Origin: Dryas octopetala | Taxonomy: Eukaryota > Streptophyta > Magnoliopsida > Rosales > Rosaceae | Assembly (NCBI GenBank): GCA_963921425.1 | Contig: OY992839.1 | Location: 7,853,409 to 7,917,408, forward strand | Direction of reading: 5' to 3' | DNA length: 64,000 nucleotides | The notes under the pieces: model-generated | What the model was told of the DNA's origin: nothing | What the model saw: the letters and a program-made list of their open reading frames with translations, nothing else | The model's database searches: none | In this document: positions 36,201-48,200 of the stretch, one piece after another | How the letters are laid out: each line of letters starts with the position of its first letter | How positions within the stretch are numbered: position 1 is the first letter of the stretch | Translations under genes and position numbers: made by a program

Positions 36201-38808
36201 CCTTTCATGTTCTTCCTGAAAGACTGTGTAAGATTTCCAATATTTAAAAAATATTCAGAACATACAATCTAATTTCTTTATGCATAGTTTCAAACGAGTT
36301 CAAAAGTTTCTTTACTACCTGGGTGTTGCCGACCATATCACACCAAACACAAGTTATGCAAATAGAAACTGCATTTACAACAATTTGGCACCACGATATT
36401 TTTAATATGATACAGAACTTTGATGCAAATAACTTGCACAAAAAATATTAAAATGAAAATGCAATGCATTAATTTATTTTAAAGCATTAAATATTCTAGG
36501 TATAAGTCAAATTGCACTTACCAGAGGGAATATGCAAAGAACCAGAAGCAAGGCTGGATGCAGCTGTGATGGCACTGAAAACAGAACACGTCCAATTCCA
36601 CATCCCACTGCTTCCTAATGCTGATTGGGAACTTCTCATTCCATCAAAACATTCAAAAAACTGGTCCACACTGCACAAAGACCAAAAATGAATGTAAGCA
36701 AAAATACGAGAATAGGAGATACAGACCAATAAGTTGGTGAGAAGTTTGTAACATATGTCTTAATTTATGTGATATGATTAGCTTTACTAATTGCAACAAC
36801 TTAATAACCAGTGAAAAGAAATTAATTAAAGATACTAACAGACTCTAGAAAGAGTGTCAACAGTAGTTCCTTCCTACTGCAACTGTTATAAAAACACTGA
36901 CAGCAGAAAAAGAATACCAACCTTGCCCCGAAATCAAGTTCTTCAATACCATCCTTGTTATTTTTATTGATGAAAAATGGTACCCAATCTGATATGAGAT
37001 GTGACCCAGGTAGCAGAGCTTCAGTCCCTGATTCTTGCAGTGTCAAAGAAGAGAATTCAGTGGGAAAACTACCACAGATTGGTGTGACCTTATCTGTTGC
37101 AGAACCAGATATTGATGAAATGCAGTGAGAGGCTGAATTATGGAAAACAGAATCTGTTGACTTATGATTGCTTCCATCCTTCTGCAGATTTTTATACATT
37201 TCCCAAGAAAGTAAAAACCATTTAATTGTGCTGGGTTGAAATCTTAATTCTACAGGGTCAATAAAAGCCTCCGCATCCACTTTACGAATGTCTAAAGACC
37301 CATTCTTCCAAGGTATACTTAACTTTAAATTCCCTGAAAATCCACCTTTTTTCCCAATCATGATTGGAGTGGTAGTAACCGATGGACAGCACCCTGAAAA
37401 CAATTCCCCAAAAGTTCTTTCTGAAACAGATGGAATGCATGCTTGATTATCAACATTATCCATTTGAAGCAGTTCAAGTACTGCTCCCTGAAACTTGACA
37501 AAGTTGGTTAGTTGACTAATCCCAAGAAAGTTCTCAATTCTTGCATCAGGATTTTGATTAGCATCTTCAGCAACACATGTCCCACATTCTGTTTCTGAAA
37601 TTCGAAGCACCAACGTTGAGCGACACCCCGAGGTCTTTCCATTCATCTCTAAACAAGGATCAAATGCAACAATCAACCTTTTTATCCTTACATGGAAGCT
37701 TGTAAGAAACCACTTTACCATCTTTGCAATTGTTTTAACCCCTTCATGCACATCCCTGGAAGTAGATTTTGTGGCATTGTCTGCCATGTCACCATCTAAC
37801 TTCCCCAGATTACCATCTTGGTCGCGGTTACAACTTTCAGCTCTAGCTGGTGAGTTATTCTCTGAGCATGGAGTTAGCACGAGCTCAAGTTCATCCACTT
37901 CCACCTCACAACCTTTACCCTTCCAAGGCATTCTAACTAATAGGGAGCCAATAGATCCTTCTTTTATTATGACTGATGTGGCAGCACCAAACTGGAAAAA
38001 CATTGGCCATAAGAAAGCAATAAAATTACAGAAATATTATATAAAAGGTCAAAATTCAGATGCAGTTAAAGCAAAAATACAATGGCTCTCTAAACTCCAC
38101 CAAAACTTAACGTATAAGAAACCCCCGTTACCATAGTGACAACAGAATAGACTGGGCCAATGATACGAAAATTGGAGTCTTTAATATTTAAAGACGTTTA
38201 CTATTTATAATCTTATGATTATCAGATTATCAGTAGCATTCATATAACATGGAGTTTTATGCTTTTCTGAGCTCAACTACAACTATATAAGTGTTCTACT
38301 AGCAACAAATTAGAAAAACCACAAGATGAAAGTTAACAAAGATTCAAAAGATGTTGATAAAATCTTCTGTATAGCTTGGTGTCGAACTATAAATAAATTC
38401 ACAATATCCCTGAACGAACTTTCAGGCCCACACTACTTCAAAATATTGAAAAACGGAGAAGAAAAACGGCACTGTACCGACGCAATATTCACATTTCACA
38501 GTCTATGAACAAATAGAAACGTAATATTTTCTTTTCCTTTACTTTCTCATCAACCAAACATGAGCTGAATTCCAAAACCAATTACACAAGAAAACGGCGC
38601 GTACCTTCTGATTAATAAAATCGACGTTGAGCGCGAGGTCGCTGAGCTGGATGGTGCCCTCGGAGAGCTGGACATCGAGCTGGTCAGCATCGATGTCGCC
38701 GAGAATGAACTGCCCGAGCTTCTTCTTCAACAAGAACTTGCACACCCTCTTCACGGCCCACCGCGAGAACATCGCCTCCGCCGACTTCGCGATGTTCCAC
38801 GGGAACAT
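27209..38808 (-). CDS. ATG2: Autophagy-related protein 2 (lipid transfer protein)
   Basis: Thirteen exons: 38605-38808, 36922-37991, 36522-36670, 35849-36021, 32507-35731, 32300-32412, 31159-31363, 30178-30291, 29353-29460, 29129-29261, 28593-28795, 27399-27595, 27209-27281. CDS 5967 bp (1988 aa; Arabidopsis ATG2 is about 1890). The N-terminus [20 protein letters not shown] is the chorein/VPS13-type region that opens the lipid channel. The C-terminal 95 residues ([20 protein letters not shown]...[10 protein letters not shown]) are the ATG2 C-terminal domain. Family role: a rod-like protein bridging ER and phagophore with ATG18/WIPI and ATG9, moving phospholipids to the growing autophagosome. 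Exon 5 is very long (1075 codons). Intron 7 has a GC donor (CAG|GCAAGT); all others are GT-AG. Intron 11 hosts a fold-back element. A long GA microsatellite lies just upstream of the ATG. The ATG at 38808 is preferred to an in-frame ATG 33 bp upstream because family proteins begin MFPWN. Confidence 0.95.
27845..28218. mobile_element. Fold-back element (374 bp) in ATG2 intron 11
   Basis: The ends are CAGGCCCATTCAGGTGTGAA and, reverse-complemented, CAGATTCGATCAGGTTCGAA. It is inserted in a (TA)n tract like the RAD54 intronic MITE. The interior is GC-rich with several nested hairpins (CCGAGCACTCGGTAG / CTACCGAGCACTTGG) and an inner hairpin around TTTAGCTCC...GGAGCTAAA. A block of about 30 bp (CCAAGCCCATTTTATACCCT onward) is repeated directly at about 27978 and 28053. 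It has no coding capacity. Confidence 0.75.
31157..31158 (-). other. GC donor of ATG2 intron 7 (GC-AG intron)
   Basis: The exon ends CTTCCAG and the intron begins GCAAGT. The next exon starts AAGTTCGAAATATGG at 30291 after CCCTTCAG. Using it joins YFQ to KFEIWP, the arrangement expected for plant ATG2. No GT donor nearby keeps the frame. Confidence 0.8.
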
Positions 38809-38932
38809 GGCGGCTGACGAGGAGGAGAACGACGACGACAATGAATTTGAAATTTGGTGGAGGAATTGGGGAATTTAGGGTTTGGAGAATTGGAATTTTG
38901 AGACGGTAGGTCGAGGTCGAACCCCCGTCAAG

Positions 38933-38933
<1 letters not shown>

Positions 38934-38983
<50 letters not shown>
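38934..38983. repeat. (GA)n microsatellite just upstream of ATG2
   Basis: About 25 GA units, followed by GAA repeats, start 126 bp upstream of the ATG2 start codon, in the probable 5' UTR or core promoter. On the ATG2 strand it reads (CT)n, which is common in plant leaders. Confidence 0.9.
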
Positions 38984-38987
<4 letters not shown>

Positions 38988-38989
38988 AG

Positions 38990-41713
38990 AAGAAGAATAA
39001 TTGCTTTTGAATTTTGATTTGTGTGCTGACGAAAGATAGAGAGAGAAAAGTTGGATGGGATTAGAATTTTTAGAAAAAGGAGGGAGGGTGACGATGACGA
39101 TGACCCCTTTTCAGTTTTCAGTTTTTTGGTCTATGCGCGTCGTCGAGGTCTCCCGGGAATTTTAATTTCGGCTCCTATATATGATTTCCTGACTCATCTT
39201 CAACTCTTTCCCAAAAATTTGGTGATGTTACTGTGTCGAAAGACAACTGGAAAAAAAGTTAAATTTAGGAAAAAACACTCCCATGACAAAAATTTAAAAA
39301 TATTAAACATTATTTATCATCTTTTATAATTTTTATTGAATATATTATTTATTTGTTCCTTAATCCCTATTCCCTCTAAACTTTATTTATCTTCATATTA
39401 TTATTTTTTTCTTCTTATTAGTTTAGTACCAAATTTAAATTTTGGCCAAAACCTTGGATGAAAATCATGAAAGACATTCGTTTGTGTCCAAAAACGCTCA
39501 CTCAATATTATTTTTAAAAACCAAACTGTAATAATTACAATTACTTACTTTGTTGTTTGTTAATGTTTGAAATTCATTTAATTTTGTGTACCTTATAGTG
39601 AAATAATTAAATTTTATTTTTATTTTATAGTTAAGTATATTATAAATAATTTTTTATTTTAAGGTTATTAATTAATAAAAAAATATGTGGAATAAGGGAG
39701 GTGTTCAAAACAATTGAAGTTGGTCTACTTTTACCTATTTGTGTCCAATGTTTAAACACTCAAAATTGACACTAGAGTTCGAAAGTTGAGCTTGTAATTG
39801 TTTGTTAATTAAGCATTACTTGTCACTGACATAATCTGAATCTATTCGACTTCAATATTTACTAGAAATATAAATTTTCAACTTTAATTTCAACATGTTT
39901 GACTATAATTGCTCAATCTATTAGACTTATGATCTTAACATATTCCACTATAAATTATACTCCAATAAGGATGCAAAATATTAAAGTCATTTGACATTTA
40001 AAAATGTTCAAAACCTTCTAAAAAAAATATTCATCAAAATTAATAATTTAAAGATAAATAAAAAATAATCATAATTTCTATTTTTTAGGTTAAAGTAAAT
40101 TCATTAAAAATGTTGATTTTATTAAATTCTCCTCCTCGTACATAAAGTCAATTCTTTTGTTTGGGTGCAAATGTGCAATATTACACTTTATTAGTTTGTT
40201 TGATTGCTGCTTCATTTTTTGGCAGGAACATGCCACACTTTTGTTTTACGAGTAACGATAAGATGCTAAACCAGCGGTGGAACCCGAAGTTTACAATTGA
40301 AGCTGCAGTCGCAGAGTGTCTCTTCCGATAGTACATCACCTACATACACATCACAGTCATGAGTCATGGTCCTCCATAGTTTACACTACGGCTCGCTGAG
40401 AAGAGAGATAAAGGGGGATCTGTTTCGGATTATTGGATTTGGATTAGGGATTTTCAGTGATAACCATACCTTTTGAGTGGCTTCTGGCTCGCCATTGCTG
40501 TTGAAGTTGAAAGGAGGACTCTGGGGTAAGTAGATTTGATTCTGATGATTAGCTAAAACAAATTTGGAATTTGGGTTCTCAGCCAAATGCGAATTGGGGT
40601 TGGGGCTACATTTGGATTTGGCATTGAAAGGACCCAATGCAATGCCAAATCCATGGAACCAAACTGAGCCTTGGAACTGTGAAATCTCTGATCTTTTACA
40701 TCAGGGTTGTCAATAATTTCAACATTTTTCCATTGGGGATTTACCATTTGGTTGCTTAGCATGTTAGAGGCAAAGAAATGTCATCTATTTTTATTTTTTT
40801 TGGCAGCATGTTTTTGTTATTTGTATAATAAAAGTGAAAAACTCGACAAACCCAGATGATTATACAAGGTTGACTTCAGTTTTTTGTTTCTAAATTAAAA
40901 ACCCAAGATAATTTTTACTGTATTATTACATTTTCATGGCATCAAGGTGGAGCATAAATTTCATGGTTATATGGTCCGCAATGGCCTGTTTATGCCTCAT
41001 TTCTTGTTTTAGAGATCAAAATGGTTTGTATATTGTGGAAAACTTTAGTTGTCGGAATGATAGTGTAGGAGACCAACTTCTCTATTTCACATGTGAGTTG
41101 GGGCTATAGAACTTGTGTCCTTTCAATGTGTCAGGGGACCCCCTTTTCGATCTCTTGTAGTTGTAGATGGAAATTATGTAGTTTAAGTTTGAAAACACAT
41201 TTTCTTTGATTGATTGGATGACAAGAGAACTGCATTCCTTAGGTGAACCTACAGATCTTACCAATTGTGGTGATGTTCCTTAGTAGGATTGTGGTGTGAT
41301 TTATGGGGGTGTCTGGAAGAATGCTTGAGGTCATGGTGATGGATTATATAGGAATAGTAGAGTTGAGGTTGGACTCTCTGCAGTCATGTTTTCCATAACA
41401 TTGGTCCTATTATACATGACAACGTTAAATAATTTTGAGTAGTAAAAGAAAAGCATCAGTATACAAACATGACAATATTAACTAATTGATGGCATAAAAA
41501 TATTATGTGAGGAATTTTCTTTTATGAAAAAATAGAAGAAGTTGGATATTCACATTGTCGGAGTCCTTGTATTACTTTTGCTATTGACTAAAAACATACT
41601 CTCTTTTTGTGCTCTGAACTGATTTTTCTTTTCTTTTATTTTTTTCATATGTGCCTTGCTTATGTTTCTAGCTGGTTGGCTTGTTAAGAAGTGTTGCTTC
41701 CGATTCATTTTTC
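38990..41713. other. Intergenic region between divergent ATG2 and the Ycf20-like gene
   Basis: The AT-rich part (39200-40200) has no gene. Sequence around 40250-40480 is less AT-rich and may be the 5' UTR exon of the Ycf20-like gene. Asn/Pro-rich minus-strand frames at 40386-40762 are not supported. Confidence 0.4.
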
Positions 41714-41738
41714 CAGGATAGTGGAATCTTGATAGCAA

Positions 41739-42206
41739 ATGGCACATTCTTTGAGTTTGCTATCTACAGGCCTACATAAATTTGGATTGAGTCCTCAAAA
41801 CAGAGTTTCAGGCAGAAAATACGGAGCTTTTACTTTGAGATCTTCACCTGGGTTTCTTCGTGTTCGGGCTGTGCAAGAGAGTGGAGGGCCTCGAAGACTA
41901 ATTGATATTATCAGAATTGTGCCAGAGCTCTCCAGGAACTATTTTCGAAGTCCATCTCGTAGGGCTCTCTTTGGGGGGATCTCTTTGCTGGGTGGCTTTT
42001 ATGTTGCACAAACAATATCTCTGTCATTTGGAGCTTTAGGAGTCAATGATGTTATTGCTGCAGTAGTGTGCGTTCTCCTTACAGAGTATGTGACGAAATT
42101 TTATTACAGTCGACCAAAAGTTACATTCCCTATTGCCCTTCTCAACAATTTCAAAATGGGATTCACTTATGGTCTGTTCATAGATGCTTTTAAGCTTGCC
42201 AGTTAA
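41739..42206 (+). CDS. Ycf20-like protein, chloroplast (DUF565)
   Basis: Single coding exon, 155 aa. Residues 1-45 are Ser/Arg-rich and fit a plastid transit peptide. The rest (RRLIDIIRIVPELSRNYFRS, then hydrophobic ALFGGISLLGGFYVAQTISL and VNDVIAAVVCVLLTEYVTKF, then YYSRPKVTFPIALLNNFKMG) matches the Ycf20/DUF565 family, with about two membrane segments. Family knowledge: homologues of the cyanobacterial/algal Ycf20 affect non-photochemical quenching in Arabidopsis (NPQ6/NPQ7 studies). A strong acceptor (TTTTTCCAG) at 41716, 22 bp before the ATG, suggests an intron in the 5' UTR. The ATG at 41739 is the first in frame and gives a normal length. Confidence 0.9.
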   Translation: MAHSLSLLSTGLHKFGLSPQNRVSGRKYGAFTLRSSPGFLRVRAVQESGGPRRLIDIIRIVPELSRNYFRSPSRRALFGGISLLGGFYVAQTISLSFGALGVNDVIAAVVCVLLTEYVTKFYYSRPKVTFPIALLNNFKMGFTYGLFIDAFKLAS

Positions 42207-43045
42207 TGGCATATTGGAAACTCTCTTGACCATGACCTTTGGTTTGGCTATGTAAAGTTCTCTGTTCTGTGTTTGTATTGGTAAAGATTAAAAGATACAT
42301 TTCCCAGTTATACACACCCACTATTTTTTGTGGTCTGAATACAACACTCTGTATTTCTTTATTTTTTTACCATATTCAAAGTTGCCTTTGATTTGTATAT
42401 CAAACTCTACATTTTGCTATTTTTTTCTTTTATCCGATAGGTGATTTAAATTTAAAATCTCTTCTAACATTGAGAAGAGAAATACCACTAGATCAATAGC
42501 CCTATGTCGTATGGTTTTTACTCTGTAAATTCATTGTGAACTTTTGGTAATTGATTCCAGTTTAAAAAGGTTCATATGTTATGTCCGTATTGCTTGTTAA
42601 AACAAATGTTTAGTAGGTGGCTTCAATTTCTATATATATTTATACACTGTTTAAGATAAGCTGGACTTTTGTTTATACATACATCAATGACTGTAATGTT
42701 TCACCAACCTCTTGATTATTTGGATAGGTGCTTTTTTTAATCATACAAGCAACTAAGCAAGTGAACAATCGTTAAATAAGAGGAAAACCAAATTTGAAAT
42801 TACGATGTTTTTTTTTTTTTGTCGAAAAATTACGATATGGTTGACTCAACAAGTAACGAAGCGTTGGGGTTGGGGTAAAATAGGTGACGACTGGCAATTT
42901 AGAACGAGTGCTTTAAATTAATGTATCTCCAAGCTTACATAAATATCACTTCATAAAAAGCCCATGAAAAGGCCAAGCAAGAAACATACATAAAAGGGCA
43001 CCTTCATGAGGGAGCCAAATCAAATTTATCAATCATGAAAAGAAC
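42207..43045. other. 3' flank of the Ycf20-like gene and upstream of the defensin-like gene
   Basis: No other gene is seen. A TATA-like CATAAAAGG lies near 42990, about 55 bp before the next ATG. Confidence 0.4.
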
Positions 43046-43572
43046 ATGGCTAAAGCTTCTAAACTTGTTTACCTCTTTACCATTATCTTCATCTTCAATC
43101 TCTTAACAAACATCGGTGAGTTTAAACATATATTTATCAGATAATCAGGTCTTCATCTTATTTTCTCAACAATCATTAGTTTCTAATCTAAGTCAGTTCA
43201 TCAAAAATCTAAGAGTTTAGTTTTTTTTTTTTTTTTTTTTTGAGTTTTACTATCAAACTTTAAATAAACTGAGAGAATACGTAAATTTCTGATACGAGAC
43301 TTAGATTAGAAATCTTTCAAATTCCGTAATATACATATTTACAATTCATGCGTAATTTTAGTTTTGGTCATTAGTTCTTTTTATTTTTACATGGTGCAGA
43401 TGCAAGAATTCATGCATCTTGTAGAAGTCAAAGAAGCAGAACATGGTCAGGGGTTTGCAATTGGTTTTCATCAAAGGGGTGTAATAAGCACTGCATAAGG
43501 TGGGAGCATGCTTCTCATGGAGCATGCCATGGGTTTCTTTTTCATCATTGTGATTGCTATTTCGATTGCTGA
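43046..43572 (+). CDS. Defensin-like secreted peptide (8-Cys, CS-alpha-beta type)
   Basis: Two exons, 43046-43115 and 43400-43572, GT-AG, 243 bp (80 aa), too short and split to stand out as an open frame. Exon 1 encodes a signal peptide (MAKASKLVYLFTIIFIFNLL). The mature part begins near DARIHASC and has eight Cys with spacing C-x11-C-x7-C-x3-C-x10-C-x7-C-x1-C-x3-C. The CxxxC and CxC pairs are the defensin/gamma-thionin hallmark. An intron splitting signal peptide from mature peptide in phase 1 is typical of plant defensin genes. It is rich in His, Trp and Phe and lacks some residues of classical antifungal defensins, so it is best called DEFL. Role (defence or reproductive signalling) is not shown. 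It is secreted. Confidence 0.85.
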
Positions 43573-45291
43573 ATAGAATAGTGAATGAATACCCACATTT
43601 CACAAATGCATTCAGTACTTTCAGTGTATCAAAAACTGGGCTGCTGAATGGAGCAATGTTGTCTAAAAACGTAGGAACTCATGGTTTATGAATATATACT
43701 ACTAATTACTTGGTTGATTGTCTCTGTGACTTGTTCTTTGGATGCATACAATACTTTCAGCTTTAGGCTTAGCAAATAAAAAAAAAATCTAAATTCATTA
43801 TCATATTTTTCCATCCAATTTATGTTGATGAAACATGCATAATTGTATTGTTGTGCAATTAGCATGGTTGATAGGTTTTTGGTTAAATTGTAATTTTCAA
43901 ATCTTAACCAAGTTTTGTTTTTATCTTTTTGAATACATGTCAATGACTAGACTTTTGATCGATACAAAAAAATAAAGAAAATCAGAAAAAAATAAAAATA
44001 ACCAATGTATAAACCTTCTATTTTTGCATTTTTGGTGTATTATTAATATTAATTTATTTTTAATTTGAAGAGAGAAATTTTGAATTTGAGACATCTCTAA
44101 CATTGTACAAAGAAGTATCACTAAATAATTCATAAATAACACATAAATAGAGGCTTATTTCAATATTGAACAATGGGTGTACGTTTTTTAGATAGATGGA
44201 CAAAATATATTATTACTCAATAAATAAGAACAAACTAGTGTATCGTTCAATATGGTGTACGTTTTTTAGATAGATGGACAAAATATATTATTACTCAATA
44301 AATAAGAAAAAACTAGTGTACCGTTATTTAGACTAAATTCTCCATTCAAAGTTTCAAACAAAAAAGTTTGAACAAGTTAAAAGAAAACTTGAAAAAACAG
44401 TACCATACACTAACTATAAAAATAAGTATATAAAGATCAAGCATCTCCAACATATGCGTATGAGAATGTTAGTTGTCTTTATCTCTTCTCGTGTCAATTC
44501 CGTATTGCAGCCAAAATTGTTTAGTTTCTGTATCACATTTTAAATATTATATTTGTAAAAAGTTAATTAAATAAAAAATTATTTAATCATTTAAGTAACT
44601 GTTATCAAATAAATAGATAATAAACTAATTGTTATCAAAATCGTTTATTTAATTGATAATTAAATATGACAAAAAAAAATATAATTAAATGATTTCTAAT
44701 TTAGTTAATATTAAATAATAATCTTAAAAAAAATAGTTATGATCATAATATATATAGAGATATACTGTGGAGTATTGTTAAAAAAACTGTACCTCATAGG
44801 ATTAGAAACTCTCCAAATGACATGGTTAGAACTTAGAAGTTAGAAGCACGTCAAAATTGCAAATTAGTTATGACAAAATGAAGAGAAACTTTTGTAGTAA
44901 GTGCATGATTTGTATTCAAACCGGTGCCTCTAGTAACATGTGTACTGTACACGATTATAAATATATGGGCCCAAATTGACATAGAACAGAAAATAGGAGT
45001 ACTTGAAGAACCCAATCCAAATGCCCAAAAAAAAAAACAAAAAACCCAATACGCCCTCTTATAAAGCGACAAGTGTTGATAGGACATTCTGGATATAGTA
45101 AAAACTGGATAAATTGACCTTTCACTCCCTCCCGAGGGCGGCCTTGCCTTTTGTCCGTTACCGGGAGAATCGCGCCTTTTTGAATGACGAGAAAAGCTAT
45201 GAAACGGCACGTATTTGTTAGCCTTCAATAGTTGAGCCGATAATCCCCAGATCAGTACCTTCCATTTTTCACAGTCAAATTCCCAAAAGAA
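43573..45291. other. Intergenic, AT-rich
   Basis: No supported gene. It contains a two-copy tandem repeat (listed) and very AT-rich sequence at 44500-44780. The last about 100 bp are probably the promoter and 5' UTR of the SDR-MDR gene. Confidence 0.4.
44177..44330. repeat. Two-copy tandem repeat, 78-bp period
   Basis: GTGTACGTTTTTTAGATAGA and following sequence occurs at 44177 and again at 44255 with very few differences. It is non-coding. Confidence 0.85.
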
Positions 45292-48200
45292 ATGGAGCTT
45301 AAACCAGGTCTATCAGCTCTGGTCACTGGTGGAGCCTCTGGAATTGGTAAACCATCCATTACTATCTTCTTCTATCAATTTTTTTGCTTCATCATTCAAC
45401 AAGAAAAGACTAGTACTGCTGTAAATATTGGATTGATTTTATAGCTCAATTGTCAAAAACAAAAACGAAAAAAAGAAAAAGAAAACCATTGTGTATAAGT
45501 GTAACTGGTAGATGGCAGCTGCAGAGCCGCTGTGGATTGTGATCTTGTACATCATCAGGTTGTGTTTGGTTTGTAAAGAATTGGGGTTGATTTGAAATCT
45601 ATTAAATTATCAAATAATGGAGAAATTAGTATGCATAGGAACCAATCAGTGGCTGGGGTTGGAGCTTTCAATCCCAATTCAACTCGTAATGTAATCACTA
45701 ACCAATGGCAGAAACATTTTATATTCAAGACTTGTAGATGTTTAGCTGTATGATTGTGAGCACAAGCTGTAAACATTGGTGATTTTTTTGATGTTGATAT
45801 GTAGGAAAAGCTCTTAGCTTAGCTCTTGGAGCGAAGGGAATATTTGTGACGGTCGTTGATTTCTCTGAAGAAAAGGGAAAGGAAGTTGCAGCCCTTGTTC
45901 AGAAGGAGAATGCCAAGTTCCATACCAATTTGAATTTCCCATCTGCTATGTTTAAAAAATGCGACGTGACAGATACAGGTAAGTGTAACTGTTTGTACAT
46001 AATTCCTAGGAATGAGCGGCTAATTTATTTTTTGGTTTTTTGTTGTATTTCTATGATTGAGAACTAAGGCTTGTAAGTTTTAACATACTTACTTGGCATG
46101 GTAACACCAAACATTCTATGAGGAGGCCGAAAATTATCATAAATGTCTATTGAGCAATGATTAAAAAATTTGGATATAAAGAAAAGAAGAAAAAAGCAAA
46201 ACGTTCTGTTTTCTAGGCATGCTTTGGTGATTACAAATCTTTACATGTATCTGCATTTCACAATAATGAACTTAAACTTAAAGGTTTGCTTCTTATTTAT
46301 CTATGTGGACAGTTATATTAATTTGGAGTTAGATGGTACCCTTCAGATAATCACAATATTCTTTATGCCATGGACAGGAGCTATAACCGCTGCATTTGAG
46401 AAGCATTTAGCAACATTTGGAGGATTGGATATCTGTATTAACAGTGCGGGCATCAGTACTCCCATACCATTCTATAAGGATCAAACTGATGGCACTCATT
46501 CATGGAGACGGACAGTTCACGTGAATCTGATTGCAATCATTGATTGCACTCGCCTTGCGGTATGCTTTGAACTTTTACTAGGTTTTGCTGATGTACTTCC
46601 ATATCAGCTTCTGATTCTGCTACATATTAATTTACCTCCCAAGGGTTTCCCCGAAAACAATAAAAAATCTATTAATTTGCATTGCCAACAAAGTTTAGTC
46701 TGTAGTGTTGACGGGGAATATATTGCCATTCCTGATGTTTTAGTCTAGTGTAGTCTTTAAGGATCAAAGACTCAATTTCCGAATGAGTATTACTTTCTTT
46801 CCAAGGAATCGAGGTATTTAATGCATAGCCATTTCCATGTTGCATCAAAAAAATTTGAACCAAGGATTAGCATGTGTTGATTTATGAAGGTCCTTCTGGT
46901 ATCTTGGAAATACAATTTCAGCAGTCCATTTTTGAGGTTCTCTATTGTTTTTGGCCATTTCTTAAAAGTATAGTGAATTATTATGGAGTATATATATATA
47001 TATTTTTTTGGTTGGAAAATAAACTCCACTTGTTATAGACTGAAAAGTGATGTTGTGAAGCCTCTCCTTACACGACCAATATATTAAAAGACTATGTGAG
47101 TAGTAAAAAATTTTTAAATCCTACAGTCCTCATACTTAGAACTTAAGGGAATATTTCACCATTTATAAGAAACATGGATTACCTATAGTCTTGCACGGTT
47201 GGCTTCTAAATTCTATAGTCCTTTTTTTGTGGTCCAATTTTCTTCCCAGTAGTTAGACAACTGTTTGTTCAGTCTGAGCCTTGCTTGCAAAGCTTTTAAT
47301 TTGGGCTTATGAAAGTGGATGATAAGGTGTTCTTCATCTTTCTTATTTCATCATAAATTCATCTGAAAGAAAAATATTGCCCATGATGATGCTTCAGATT
47401 TCCAAACTTTTGAATTTATACCTGGTGGGAGGATATGGCAATAATGTTGAAATTTGATATATGTTAATTGAGGATTATAGAGGTCCACAGGGAAAGGCTT
47501 TCTATGTTAATTATCCTTCTGAACTTATTAATGTTGACTACAGTAGCCTGTCTCATGAAGCAACTATTTTCCAAACAGATTAAAACCATGGAAGCTGTGC
47601 AAAAGCCTGGCGTAATTATCAATTTGGGGTCTGCCTCTGGTCTTTACCCGATGTACCTTGATCCAATCTACTCTGCCACAAAAGGTTTGTTCTTTGCACT
47701 ATCTTTGTTGCTGATTTCCTCGTCAAAACTCTTCTTCTGGTCAGTTTATACCTTTTTTTGGAGTATCGATGGATACAGATAACATAAAGTATATCTAATG
47801 TGTGTTTACATATATTGTTAGTGCCATTTTCATATATAAATTGATAACATAAAATAATGTTTTGCAGGTGGTGTTGTTCTGTTTACTAGATCACTTGTTC
47901 CCTACAAACGTCGAGGCATTCGCATCAATGTGCTTTGTCCTGAAGTAAGAATGTAACTTAATTATGACTGAAATAAGACTCCAATTCAATGGTATATTTT
48001 AGTAAAAAATAATTGCCAACTTCTTTGATGCAGTTTGTTGAAACTGAAATGGGCTCAAAGATTGATACTGAATATGTTAATCTAATGGAGGGCTTTGTAC
48101 CTATGGAAATGGTGGTGAAAGGTATGATTTATGTGAAATCTTTTCTCTGATGAAGTTTGGAATTCTAGTAATCATGTGTGGAGGCAAATTTTAATCATAG

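Noticed and set aside
40386-40762. Asn/Pro-rich minus-strand frames upstream of the Ycf20-like gene
   Set aside because: Two overlapping frames with no recognisable family. The region is more likely the 5' UTR or promoter of the plus-strand gene.
43034-43048. Earlier ATG before the defensin-like gene
   Set aside because: It is out of frame with the signal peptide and the mature peptide.
46170-46748. 192-codon frame as a separate gene
   Set aside because: It is NQR exon 3 with intron read-through on both sides.
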